From positions 717,588 through 781,587 of the forward strand of contig NW_026947370.1 in assembly GCF_036323735.1 (NCBI RefSeq): DNA of 64,000 bases, read 5' to 3'. The position numbers were made by a program, and so were the translations under genes. This stretch comes from Rattus norvegicus. Lineage: Eukaryota; Chordata; Mammalia; Rodentia; Muridae. Every line of letters starts with the position of its first letter. Position 1 is the first letter of the stretch. This document shows positions 14,660 to 25,566 of this stretch, one piece after another. Under the pieces are notes generated by a model, which saw only the letters and a program-made list of their open reading frames with translations, made no database searches and had not been told where the DNA came from.

Positions 14660-15974
14660 TGAAGTATTCACAGCTATTGACTCAGAAATATAAACGTCAT
14701 TGTAATGGAATGATAGTCAGAGTAATACTAGTGGAAAGACTGAGATGATGAAGACTCAACTAGAAACACTTCTCTCTCCCAGATATCAGTGTCAGACAAA
14801 AACTGCACTATAGGCATCCAGAGCATGGAGGAGTTTACTCTGAGATGAGGACTCAATACTTGTCTTTCCCTTCTTCCTTTGGACCCTTTTCTTCTTGACA
14901 AAAAGAATAAAGGCTATGAGATCTCAGGAAAACAACTGTGCCCTGCCCATCACTTGGTTTTTGAATAGAAAAAAAATAATGTTATAAACTCTCTGACTTT
15001 CAGGAATGATACGAACAGGAAACTCCAGTTGCTTATGAGAGGCTCCCAGCTTCTGATTCCCATATGCGGAAGGCTCACATCAAGGCTAACTGTTCAGATA
15101 TCCCACTTAATCAATACTAAGGACTCTCTGAGCTATCCCAAGAATCACATATTTCTTCCTTTTTTTATACAAAGACAGAAAGGCAGCTTCCTTTTCCCCA
15201 TCACTGATATCTTAATCCTCTTTTTTCTCCCTCCCCTATGGCAATTTACTCTGAATTAGAGGTCAATTAGTAAACCCTAGAGGTACAGCAGGAGTATCTG
15301 AGAGGCAGTTGCAGCCAGGACAACACTTGTGACATCACAGAAGCAGCTAGAGGCTTCCAGGTTACAAGAGATACTTACGGGAGGGCCTAATGATGATGTC
15401 ACTGAGACATGTCAAGTCCCACCTGCTAAACAGATTTCCCTACATTGACCAGATTTGGAGTGCCCTTTCCAGGTATGTCTCCTGTGACACAGTGGAAACC
15501 TTTAGGTAGTCCATCTCTCTAAAGCTAGAGAAACCTCTTTGCTTCATTAGTGGTTACATGCTATGAATGGAGAAAGGTAGTCAAGGTTTGGCATTGGTAG
15601 AAAAGATTTAGGAATATGGAGTGGAGGAATTCTTCTAGATAATAATTAATTCCCAGGTTCATTCCTGTGATATATAGTTCAATTTTCTACATTTTCTTTG
15701 TATCCCAAAGGCCAGTATTCTCCCTACAGATATTTAATTGAATGAATATTGTATTTCACTTTCTTATTGTACATTCCTTGATAGGGGACTTTATAAATAT
15801 TCCTTAATGTGTACTCAAAAATTCTGTTTTACAATTCCATTTTTGCAATGAATTTGGCAACAAAGGGGGCCCAGCTATAGAGTGAATATAACAGTGTAAA
15901 TATTTTGTACCGACTTCAAATGATAAACTCTCAAATCCTTATTTTATCCATAATAGTTTTGGTGCATATATATT
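14660..15974 (+). repeat. Low-copy unit D, non-L1 segment (3'-truncated)
   Basis: A third location of the 1.6-kb non-L1 segment, ending early near 15955 against a (TG)n run. Direct TGACATCA is at 15330-15337 and perfect inverted TGATGTCA at 15394-15401. The 76-codon + frame at 15029-15259 is not kept in the other copies. Confidence 0.75.
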
Positions 15975-15975
15975 T

Positions 15976-16027
<52 letters not shown>
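15975..16027. repeat. (TG)n microsatellite
   Basis: TG run that ends unit D and abuts a minus-strand L1 fragment. Confidence 0.97.
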
Positions 16028-16415
16028 CACATGTCCAGCAGTCTCTGAATGGCCATTCTTTCAGTCTCCTAAAAACAATGCCTCCCTACCCCTCATATAG
16101 ATATTTTATTTACCCTTTAAAGGAAGGACTGAAACATTTGCATTTTGGTCTTCCTTCTTGAGTTTCATGTGGTCTGGGCATTGTATCATAGGTAATTAGA
16201 GAATTTGGGCTGATATCCAATTTTCAATGGGTGCATACTTTTTGTGTTTTTCTGTTATTAGGTAACCTCACTCAGGATGATATTTTCTAGGTCCATCCGT
16301 TATGCTTATGAATTTCATACACATTGATTTTGATAGCTGAGTAGTAGTCCATTGTGTAAATATAGGCCATTTTCTGTATCCATTCCTCTGGTGAAGGGCA
16401 TCTGGCTGTGGAAGC
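16028..16415 (-). mobile_element. L1 ORF2 C-terminal and UTR fragment
   Basis: Reverse complement of the L1 ORF2 tail. It has the antisense of the 'QKMxxIYTxxYYSAIKN' region at about 16335-16395 (CTGTATCCATTCCTCTG near 16375) and of the 'LSEVT' region at about 16262-16290. It stops sharply at about 16415. About 270 bases further on, the same ORF2 region recurs on the + strand, giving an inverted pair. Confidence 0.85.
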
Positions 16416-16689
16416 ATGGTCAACCTCAAACATCTCTGTCACTCTAGCAAGCAGATGTTGTCACAATTTCAAATCACATCAGTCACCGAAAATAACCTGG
16501 GTAAAAATCTCTTACAGAGGGATGGCAGCCATTACTGGAGAAGGAAATGGCTTTGATGTCCATTAGAAAAATCTGCTCATGCCATGCCATTCAGTCAACC
16601 CAAGCATTATGGGATGAAGAGATCTAGCTTTAGAGAATGAATGTTTAAAGTTTCCTTGGGAAATTTTAGCCTGTTCGCAATGGTTCACT

Positions 16690-16830
16690 GTTAACAGGAA
16701 ATATTTGAAGTGGAATACTATACAGCTATGAAAAATAAGGACATTGTGAAGTTGTGGTCAACTAGATGGAACGAGTTGAGAAAATTGAAACTCCTCTGGG
16801 TGAGATCATTGAAGACCTTGAGAAAAAGGA
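16690..16830 (+). mobile_element. Short L1 ORF2 C-terminal fragment
   Basis: It encodes 'MEYYTAMKNKDIVKLWSTRW' from 16710, a recognisable variant of the L1 ORF2 C-terminal box. The 74-codon frame to 16934 continues beyond the recognisable L1 part by chance or as older L1 3' sequence. Confidence 0.65.
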
Positions 16831-17375
16831 ACACTGGGCATGGATCACTGAAGAAACAGATATCCACAGAAAATACAAGAGACATGACTGAGGAAGAGAC
16901 AGCTGTGTCTACTGGACTATGGATCAATGGTTAGAGCCCCTAAAAGGGGAGATATCTATTAACAGAGTATTTGATCCACAAATACTGTAGAGGAAAGCTT
17001 GTTGGCATTTCAGAAACCAATGAGCCTATAAAGAAAACACACAATGTTTATTATAATTATAATCTATAAACGTGTATTGGGTAGATCTAACATTATCATA
17101 ACTTATACCCCAATCATAAAACCCCTTGCTAAATGTGCATTCTCCAGGCCATATGGATTGTTTCCATCATTACTTCCTCCTCTTTATCTTCAGCCCTCTC
17201 CCTTCCCCTCTTACCCTCTTCTGCCTCTTTACCTAACACCACCATCAAACCTCCAGTAACAACTTTCCCCTCTGGCTATCAGTAATAAGCTCTAGTATTT
17301 ACTGACCAGTTAAAATTTGAAGAAGGTTCATATGTGATCACTTGAGTCCAAGATAGGGGGATAGTCAGTGGCGAA
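16831..17375. other. Unassigned sequence
   Basis: It includes a pyrimidine-rich stretch at about 17160-17265. No gene recognised. Confidence 0.45.
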
Positions 17376-18810
17376 CCTCCTTTGAGGAAGCAGATAAATA
17401 TCAGGATACAAATTGCTTTTGCTGGTGGAAGAGCAAATCCGTATAATGCTTTGCATATCTTTCCAGTAGATTCTGAGAAAATGGGGGATATTCTTCCTAA
17501 AGACACAGCTATACTACACCTGGTCTTATATCTGAAAAGACCTCTGCCATACCCCAAGGACATGTGCTCCATAAGGTTCCTAACTGCTTTTTTCATAATG
17601 AACAGAAAAGAGAAATAAGCCAGATGCGCCTCAAACAAATACTGGCTACAGAAAATGTGGTTCATTTACACTATGCTATACTACACAGCTAATGAAAAAT
17701 ATGGACATTGTGAAGATTCGGTCAAGTAGATGGAATCAGAAATTATTATTCTGAATGAGGTAACTGAGACCCAAAATAGCATGTACATACTCATGTAAAA
17801 GAGGGTATTAGCCATAAAGTACAGAATTCACACACTATGATCTATGGAACCAAATAGGGTAAACATGAATAAAGACCCAAGAAAAATGCTTGAATTTCAC
17901 ACAAAAGGAGGAATAAAATAATGAGAGGAGGCAGGTGGAAGAAAAGGATTGGGTGGCTGAGTGTATGGGAAGGGAAATGAGGTTTGAGAATCATTTCTTG
18001 GGACAGATGGGCAAGAGGGACAGAGGGCCAAGGAAATAAACTGAAATCAGTGACTGTCCAGGGTGGGTGCTATCTGTATGATTTTTCTGCAGTCTGGGAT
18101 GCGTGAGGCTATCCCTGCGTCCAGGAGGGTGACTTTAGCTGAGACTCATAACAGTGGGGATACGGAGACTGAAATGGTCACTTTCCGTAGCCACAGAGGA
18201 CCTAAGGTGGAAGGATAAGGACACAAATCCACCCCCAAAATATTTACCAAGAATTTGCACTTTCTATTAAAGACACAGGGACAGAGATGGAAGAGGAAAT
18301 GATGGAATGGCAAAAGGATAAGTGGCCGGATGTGAGACTTACCCTATGGGCAGACGGCAAACACTTACATTATTTATGGTCCTTTCTTGTGTTTGCAGAC
18401 AGGAGGGTAGAGTTATTGTCCTCTGCAGGGCTCCACCGAGCAGCCGACTGACACCGGTGCACAGATGCATGGCCAAATTTCGGATGGTGCTCAGTGAGTC
18501 TCACTGAAGAACTGAGGGAAGGACTGAGAGAGGCAGAGGAGCACAATGGTCTTCATGTGCGTTCACTAAACCCATCGCCTGTCTGTGTATTCTGTTTTCC
18601 TACCCAGGCTGCGTTTTCAGGACCTGGTGGGAGACGATGAGTCTAGGCCTGCAGAGACTTGATGTGCAAGAGGAGAGGTTACACCCATAGGGTCCCTCCA
18701 CTCTCTCAGAGAAGAAGGGGAGAGGGTACAAGGAGGGACTGTAATTGGTGGGGGACTGGAGGAGTGTGGTGACAGGGCAGCATTCAGAATGTTACCTGGT
18801 GAATAGATGC
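17376..18810 (+). mobile_element. Old L1: ORF2 C-terminus plus long 3' UTR
   Basis: Bases 17376-17830 read in broken + frames as the ORF2 C-terminal region: the 'PKDMCSIRFLTAFFIMN' stretch ends near 17600, followed by 'KMWFIYTMLYYT' near 17650-17690. A 3' UTR of older rodent L1 type follows, including TGTTTGCAGACAGGAGG near 18390 and GCAGAGACTTGATGTGC near 18650. The 128-codon minus frame 17279-17665 is antisense to it. CpGs are unusually well kept in the 3' half. Confidence 0.7.
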
Positions 18811-18836
18811 AACCATTCTAGCAAGGGGCAAAGGCA

Positions 18837-18930
18837 TGACATCATGGGTGTGGAGCATGACATCATGGTGGTTGGGCATGACATCATTGGGGTGGAGGAA
18901 TGACATCATAGTGATCAAGGCATGATATCA
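18837..18930. repeat. TGACATCA mini-array (5 units, 21-22 base period)
   Basis: TGACATCA occurs at 18837-18844, 18858-18865, 18879-18886 and 18901-18908, with a one-base variant TGATATCA at 18923-18930. Start-to-start spacing is 21, 21, 22 and 22 bases, or two turns of B-DNA. The octamer is a CRE/AP-1-like half-palindrome of the kind bound by ATF/CREB/CREM-family factors. The regulatory meaning is inference; the periodic array is seen directly. Confidence 0.85.
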
Positions 18931-19779
18931 TGAAGTTTAAGAGGAAATAGATGAAACTAAAAAAAGTCAGCACAGGAGGGAACTGAGATCTAGATACACA
19001 AACATGGCAGGCGTTTACCTATGCATTGTATCGGCTGTGAGATAAATCATATTCTATCTACAATCTACAAATGCAGAGAGAACACAGGAAAGAAGAAGGC
19101 CCGTGAGGGGAAAAGCATCGACCTCTCTGAAAGGAAAACTGGAACAGGTTCTGTGAGTGAGTGAGGGCGAGTGAGGACAGGAGTGGAGGGTCAGCGGGGA
19201 CGATGGAGTGATAGCGCGGTGCTGAGAGAATTGGCCAGAAATAGGGGATACGGTTTAATGTGTAAACTCGATGGAAGCACTGGTTAATTCATCCTGTCTA
19301 GAGGGCCACGTTCCTGAGAATTTAATCTGACAGAGATACAGAGTACGAACCTGTAATCTTTTGAAATCGAGCAAGTAGGACATCAGGGGTGGGGATGGGG
19401 CACATTCAGTGGAGTCAATTTCTGAGGAGATAAAGTTGAGATCCTTGAACAAGAGACCGATGCGGGGACAGAGATTATAAAGATATAGCAAATGAGGACT
19501 TCCTGGTACCTTAAACCTGCAACTGATGTAAATGCAAATGAAAACCCTTCCTCCTCTCCAAGGTTTATTTAGCCCTTGTTCATCCTGAGTAAAATATATG
19601 CACACAGCCATAGCGTGTCCCTGAATACCTTCTAACAGAGCTGTGACACTGAAATCCTTGGAAGAAACCAAAATTCACTTGCAGGCAGACAAATCTTCTG
19701 CTGACTGACTATTTCCTGGTCCCACTTCATCCTTTCACACATGTTGTGCCCCTGGACACTCTAGGAAGGAGACAAGAGA

Positions 19780-19780
<1 letters not shown>
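18931..19780. other. CpG-retaining unassigned sequence with a 138-codon minus ORF
   Basis: I count 16 CpGs between 19012 and 19464, whereas most of this window has very few. The minus strand is open from 19671 to 19255 (138 codons). Its product starts MVSSKDFSVT and has no motif I recognise, and codon use looks unremarkable. This could be a promoter-like region, a young repeat I do not know, or chance. It lies between the TGACATCA array and a TGACGTCA palindrome. Confidence 0.4.
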
Positions 19781-19782
<2 letters not shown>

Positions 19783-19827
<45 letters not shown>

Positions 19828-19964
19828 TGTGTCTGTGTCTGTGTGTTTGTCTGTGTCTGTCTGTGTCTCTCTGTGTGTATGTCTGTTTGTCTAACTGTCT
19901 ATATCTCTTTCTGTGTTTCTCTGTGAATCTGTGTGTGTGAGAGAGCATGTGTGTGTGTGTGTAT

Positions 19965-20003
<39 letters not shown>
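19783..20003. repeat. (TG)n / (TCTGTG)n microsatellite cluster
   Basis: TG run to about 19826, TCTGTG-type repeats to about 19940, then a second TG run to 20003. Frames on both strands are repeat artefacts. Confidence 0.97.
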
Positions 20004-20004
<1 letters not shown>

Positions 20005-20260
20005 ATCATGCATAAGCTAATCATCCTCACACAGACTGTCTGGATTCCTTTTCTTTTTAGGAGGTTGGCGAATCTTTCTCTTGTCCTAAAAGACCACTCT
20101 GGTTCTCAACTCTCTCTGTGAGGCCCTGACAGGTTGAGTAATTTTCATGTGTGAGGAGTCTGTCCTATTGAAACTTGCTTTCCTGGATACAATATCACCT
20201 GAAAAACACATCTCAACTTTTACTATCCTTACTCCGTGATCCCTTGATGGGTTTAGTCCA

Positions 20261-20284
20261 TTATTATTGTTGTTGTTATTATTA

Positions 20285-20328
<44 letters not shown>
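20261..20328. repeat. (TTA)n microsatellite
   Basis: TTA trinucleotide run with a short TTG section. It supplies the poly-Ile part of the 121-codon + frame at 20175-20540, which is otherwise unsupported. Confidence 0.97.
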
Positions 20329-20329
<1 letters not shown>

Positions 20330-20383
20330 AGGATTATTCCATTATATTGCTATCTGCATTGTTACTGGTGTGCTAAAGTTCAT

Positions 20384-20391
20384 TGACGTCA
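20384..20391. promoter_or_regulatory. Perfect CRE palindrome TGACGTCA
   Basis: The full 8-base cAMP-response element consensus, with its CpG intact, in AT-rich sequence 1.45 kb from the TGACATCA array. No TATA box or exon is evident next to it. Chance occurrence in 64 kb is possible. Confidence 0.3.
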
Positions 20392-21598
20392 GGAAGAAAG
20401 ATTTTATTTCATATGGGTCCCATTGGACGGCCATGTCTTTGTTCTTTGAACTGAAAGATTTATTTGCATGCTCCCAAGAGCAAATACATGCAAGTACAGA
20501 AAGATTCTTGCTCTTCAACATGAGAGAGATACCAAGTTAGGGAGGAATAAGACAGTTTTCCACAATGTTTCAGGCTTTGGGGATTGGTAGACATTACATA
20601 ACCGTCTTTTTATTCATAGCAAGAATAGTCAAAATTATTAATAGTAGGCAGAAACTTTTAACAACATATTTTTGCTGGCTAATTTAAATTCACATATTTC
20701 ATTTCTAAAACATTATACATTCTCTTTCTGGTTCTTCTTGAAATTCTTTGAAGAAGTGAAAACTGGTATGTTTATCTGTTCACATTCATAAAGCATCACC
20801 GTTGCCTTAGTATTGAACAGACAGCACAACCGTCAAGAGACAAACTGACTTTCTTGCCAAAGAAACAAATCTTCACCTAAATGGAGGCAGTTTCGTTCTT
20901 AGGTACAGAAGTTTAAAATCCCCTAAGAATGCTTCCTACAGGTACCCTTTCCTGTTTATTGTAATATCCTAGGAAATGGATTTTCTCTTTGCATTTTGTT
21001 TCAAGTGTTAAGATCTACAAGAAAGTTTTGACTGTGTGTACTATTTGGAGATGTTGTCCTTTTTCTTTCTGGGTTGTAGACTCTCAGGCATTTTCTAATC
21101 CATCTCTCACAGCAGGGGCTGCAAATGAGATTTGTCTTCAGCAGGAATAAAGGAAAGAACACAGGTAGGGTAATACATGACTCCCTGATGTATTTATCCC
21201 CTCTGAGTCTGAGATGACTGTTCTCATCAACCTGTATTTCTAAACGTTAACTTTGAAACAAAGTACACTCACATGAGTGTAAGCCTTTGTACTTTACATT
21301 GTGTAAATATTTGCAATAAAGGGAGCTTTAAGGTAATAAAGTTGTGTGATGTGTGTAACTCTTTTAACAGATTCCCTTGTATAACTTAAAAGAATATATA
21401 AATGGTTTCCTTCATGTTGAATGTAATGAAGACAGTGTCTCTTCTAACAATATATGTAGTAATTTTGACCTCTATAAAAATTAACATGTTCATGCCTTCC
21501 CTAAACATCCACCACAATTACTTATGGGATACTTCCTACACTTACTCAGTGTTTTTTCCTAAATATTGACTTTAAAATGTATTTAGCATAATAGATAT
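20392..21598. other. Unassigned AT-rich sequence
   Basis: No gene or repeat recognised. Confidence 0.5.
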
Positions 21599-21599
21599 T

Positions 21600-22430
21600 G
21601 AGAAGGGTGGAGGGTGGGAGGAAACTGAATGGGAGGGGAGGTGGGGAATGGAGTGGCCTTTGGAGGAATTAGTTATAGGGAAAGCAGGGAAAAGAGAATG
21701 GAAATCACAAGTGTGGGGTGCACATCTCTAGGAGGTGCCAGAGACCTGGGAAAGGCGAGGCTACAGGGTGTCTATTGGGGGGACTGTAGCAGTGGGGATA
21801 CAGATCTTTAATTTGCCACTTCTGTAGCCAGGAATGACTCCCAGTGATATAACAAGGACAAAAACCTACCCACAAAACCTTCAATCCAAAATGAACACAG
21901 CCTACAAGATCTTCAGATACGAAGATAGATAGAGCAGACATGGAAGGAACTTCCAACCAATGTTTAGCTCAGATTGAGCCCTACCCGTGGGCAATCACCG
22001 ATACCTGACACTATTAAAGATACTCTACCGTGCTTGCAGACACAATCCTAGCATAACTGACCTCTCTGTGACTCCACCCCCCAACAGCTGAGAGAAATAA
22101 GTGTAAAGATTCACCACCAAACAAGAGCTGGAGCTTGGGGAGTCTTTAAAAAATAAGGTGAAGAATCAAGGCCCAGATGATATGTGGGACTCCACAGCAA
22201 GACCAGTAGAGTCAACTCACAGTGACACTTGGGTCTGCCAAAGACTGAACCACCAACCAGAGAGTGAACATAGACTGAACCTGAGCTCCCAGGACATAGG
22301 TAGCAAATGTGTAGCTTTGTCTTTTTATAAGTGCCCCGGACAATGAGTGTTGGCATCCCATGAAGATGGAGCACCCATTTTGGGATGTAAAGTGAGTAAA
22401 TAAATAAATGAATTTTAAAAACAAATATCC
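21600..22430 (+). mobile_element. Old L1 3' UTR
   Basis: G-rich start, then the older rodent L1 3' UTR landmarks: GACACTATTAAAGATACTCT near 22007, TGCTTGCAGACA near 22031, GACTGAACCACCAACCAGAG near 22242. It ends in GATGTAAAGTGAGTAAATAA near 22384. The longest open frame of the window (142 codons, minus, 22111-22539) is antisense to this and not a gene. Confidence 0.65.
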
Positions 22431-22559
22431 CATCTACAGACAGCATGTTTTGGGAAGGCCCAATACTAGCTGTTCTGTACCTGCATGAAGACAAAGCCTG
22501 TGGAGTGCCTATATCCTTAGAGGGCATAATCCTTTTCATTCTCTTCTTCCATCAGAGTC

Positions 22560-22840
22560 CCCAAGCTCCACCGTGGTTTGACTAGATGATGCCTGCTTCT
22601 GTCTGAGTCAGCAGCTTAGTGGAATCTCACAGAGGGAAGCCATGCTAGACTGCTGTCTGCAAGCATATCAGAGTCACATTAATAGTGTAAGGGATCGGTG
22701 CTCATCCATGGGGTGGGTCTCAATCTGCAGTAACCATTGGTTGATCATTTTTCACTATCTTCTCTATGCACAGCCCTTTCATTTCTTGTGGTCAGAATGA
22801 ATTATGTGTCTAAAGTTGGTGTCTCTTTATCATTCCATTT
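22560..22840 (-). mobile_element. Old L1 3' UTR, inverted copy
   Basis: Reverse complement of the same 3' UTR type: GTCAGCAGCTTAGTGG near 22605, CTGTCTGCAAGCATATCAGA near 22655, CATTAATAGTGTAAGGG near 22677. It is complementary to 21955-22100 across roughly 500 bases of spacer. Confidence 0.55.
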
Positions 22841-22949
22841 GGGTTGCTCTCTGGCGACAGCAGATGGTTTCTTTAGGTCCATATCACTGAGACTGTGATT
22901 CTCAGCTAAGGAAACACCCATTGATTAATGGGCATCTCTTACCCCAGCT

Positions 22950-23190
22950 CTCTGCCTCTTTCTGGAAATCACTTCTAGCTCCCCACCCCAATCCATCTAG
23001 GCTGCTGTGTCTGGCCTCAGTATCAGAGGATGTGATCATAGAGACTGGATATGCAAGGGGAGGAGCTACCTGAGGGTTCCCCTCCTGCTCTAAAGAGAAA
23101 GGGATGGGCAAAGGATTGTGAGAGGGGTGAACTGGAGGGGGGCAGGGTGCAGCATGTAAAGTGAATAAATAAACAAATTAATGTGAAAAT
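22950..23190 (+). mobile_element. Old L1 3' UTR end
   Basis: Final part of an older L1 3' UTR: CTGTGTCTGGCCTCAGTATC near 23001, a GGAGGGG-type G-rich stretch near 23137, and the terminal CATGTAAAGTGAATAAATAA at about 23153-23172. Confidence 0.55.
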
Positions 23191-23200
23191 AACTAAGTCT

Positions 23201-23217
23201 ACTTGAAGGTAAGAAGC

Positions 23218-23257
<40 letters not shown>

Positions 23258-23390
23258 GTAAGTATGTAAGTAAACTTGAAGGTAAGAGCAGTTGTGCGTG
23301 TGTCTCTGTGTGTGAGTGTGTGTGTTTCTGTTTGTATGTGTGTTTGTGTGAATATATATGAAGGTAAGAAGCAGGTGGGTGTGTGTTTAA
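23201..23390. repeat. Three-copy tandem repeat with (TG)n cores
   Basis: A short motif GAAGGTAAG(AA)GCAG followed by TG-rich sequence occurs at about 23205, 23278 and 23360 (periods about 74 and 83 bases). The first copy has a 34-base pure TG run (23220-23254). Confidence 0.85.
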
Positions 23391-25493
23391 TAAATTATCA
23401 CATTTGAGAAAACAGTGGTCTATGGTGAAGACAGGACAGCTTAGGAACTATTTTTACAAGAAGTGGCATTTGCTTAAGATGAAGAAATGATTTGGTGATT
23501 AATAACATTATGTGTTCTTCAAGAGAATTCAGGACCGAACCCTAGCTCCCAAGTGACAGTTCACAAGTGGCTGTAATTTCAGCATCATGGAATCTCACAC
23601 CCTCTTAAACCTCCTGGACACTAGGCATGGATGTATTGCACACACGAACAAGCAGATAAAACTCTTACATATGTACAACAAAAAGTATGAAAACAGAAGA
23701 GCAGTTCCTTTTTCACATAATTTGATTTTGGTGAATATTCATAGTGATAATCACAGTCAAATAAACACTTTACTGATCTATAATGCAATCAAAGCCACTA
23801 AGGTTAATGATCACATGAGTCACTTAAAATCTATTTATTTAAAAATTTGCAATAAAATATGCAGTTATTAAATTAAAATTTTATTAATATACAATTAAAC
23901 ATTAGTATTCTCATATAGAGCTGAAAATAATACTTTCCACATATTTGTTTGGCTTTTATAAATATTTCAGTTTGTGGTCTGTTTGTTGTTGGTTTTTGTA
24001 GGAGTTCATTTCCAGGTATTAACCCATAAACTCTATAAACTCATACCGAATACACTACAGGAACTGAGGCTCTCTTGTGTTGAATCCAGGAAGGTTGCTC
24101 TCTGATTTCCTTCTTATCTGATCAATTTTATCTACGTACATTACAAGGATATTTTTCCTCTTGGATTCTTCCTGTTTTGTAAAGCTGATAGTTGTTAGCT
24201 GATAAGTGGAGATTATTTAATATTTGAAGATCATTTTTGAATGATATTTCCTGATGTCTGCATTATCAATGTTGTAGATTTTCAAATGCATGGCCATATG
24301 AACAGCTATTCAGGGACTGAACATGCCTTTATAACTCCTGTTGTTTTGACTCTTTGAAAGAAGAAATCAGAAAAGGATGGTGATTGGGTTAAGGGAATCT
24401 GTGGGGGAAAACAGGAAAAATGACAGCATTTGAGACATAAATAAATTAATAATATGAATCAATACAAAAAATAAAGCAGAATTCAAACAATACAGGAAAA
24501 GGAGATTTAATTGATAGGAAACAGTATGGTTTTATATCGTAACCTAATTACTAAATTTTATATACTTTAATCAATCTAATGACTAATTCTCAAAAAATTA
24601 GAAAATTGAAAAAAATGTTAAAAGTAATTTTGTAGGTTGATCAAATCATAATAACAATGTTTCTAGAACTGTACACTATCTATGCCCATTTTCAATCCAG
24701 AAATCCAGTTGACATTTAGTTATTACATATCTTATGTTATTCTATTCTGTGATAATTTATTACTATTTTTATCTTATGTGACTACACCTTTGAAGAAAAA
24801 TACTTTGCTGAAATGTCTCTGAATTTGGATTTGTCCAGTTGTTTTTCTCTTATAGGTTGAGATTATATGTATTTGACACAGATACCAAAAAGTGTTTTTT
24901 GCTTTACTTATCACAGTTATACATTAGGAGGATGCCTGTCATCTTAACAACACCCAATTATGTAGCAATGAAATTATTTTAAATTATTTTCCTTTCATAG
25001 TTAAAATATTTTAATGTATTTTCTTTTGTAATTCTTTTTAAAGTAATAGAAATAATAGGAGAATTACTTAATGCCTGTGGAAAGACTGTATGTCTCTTCA
25101 AAACTTTAGGATTTGTTTGTAGCATCTCAGTCATTTTTTTAACCAACATTTTGACCTGAATGGTCCTTACTGCTTATAAGTACACTCAGAACATTGAGTC
25201 CGAGGAGAATATAATTATTGTCTTTCTGGTTGGGTGACTCATGCCTAAAACAATACTGTAGTTTTAGTGTCATGGTGATTTTTTTAATGTGTTCCATATT
25301 TTCAGCACACTTAAATGGAATTTTATTTTTGTTTCAATATATTTCTAAAGACTCAAATTCTAATTTTACGTTATTTCATTTTCTTGTTTAATAGCAACCT
25401 GAATCTAATTATCTGACACTAGCCGGCTTTTCTATTTGTATTCTGTCACTTGTAAACCCACATCAATTCTTGTATAATGTGTTCATGCATGCT

Positions 25494-25495
<2 letters not shown>
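23391..25495. other. Unassigned AT-rich sequence
   Basis: Strongly AT-rich. No exon-like segment or repeat family recognised. The 94-codon + frame at 23587-23871 shows no domain. Confidence 0.5.
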
Positions 25496-25531
<36 letters not shown>

Positions 25532-25566
25532 TGTGTGTGTCTGTGCATGTGTGTATGTGTGTGTTT
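25496..25566. repeat. (TG)n microsatellite
   Basis: Imperfect TG run. Confidence 0.96.

Noticed and set aside
17279..17665. 128-codon minus ORF
   Set aside because: Mostly antisense to an L1 ORF2 C-terminal remnant on the plus strand.
20175..20540. 121-codon plus ORF with a hydrophobic run
   Set aside because: The hydrophobic part is poly-Ile/Tyr from the (TTA)n microsatellite; it is not a membrane protein.
22111..22539. 142-codon minus ORF, the longest in the window
   Set aside because: It is antisense to an old L1 3' UTR and crosses its AT-rich end; no protein motif.
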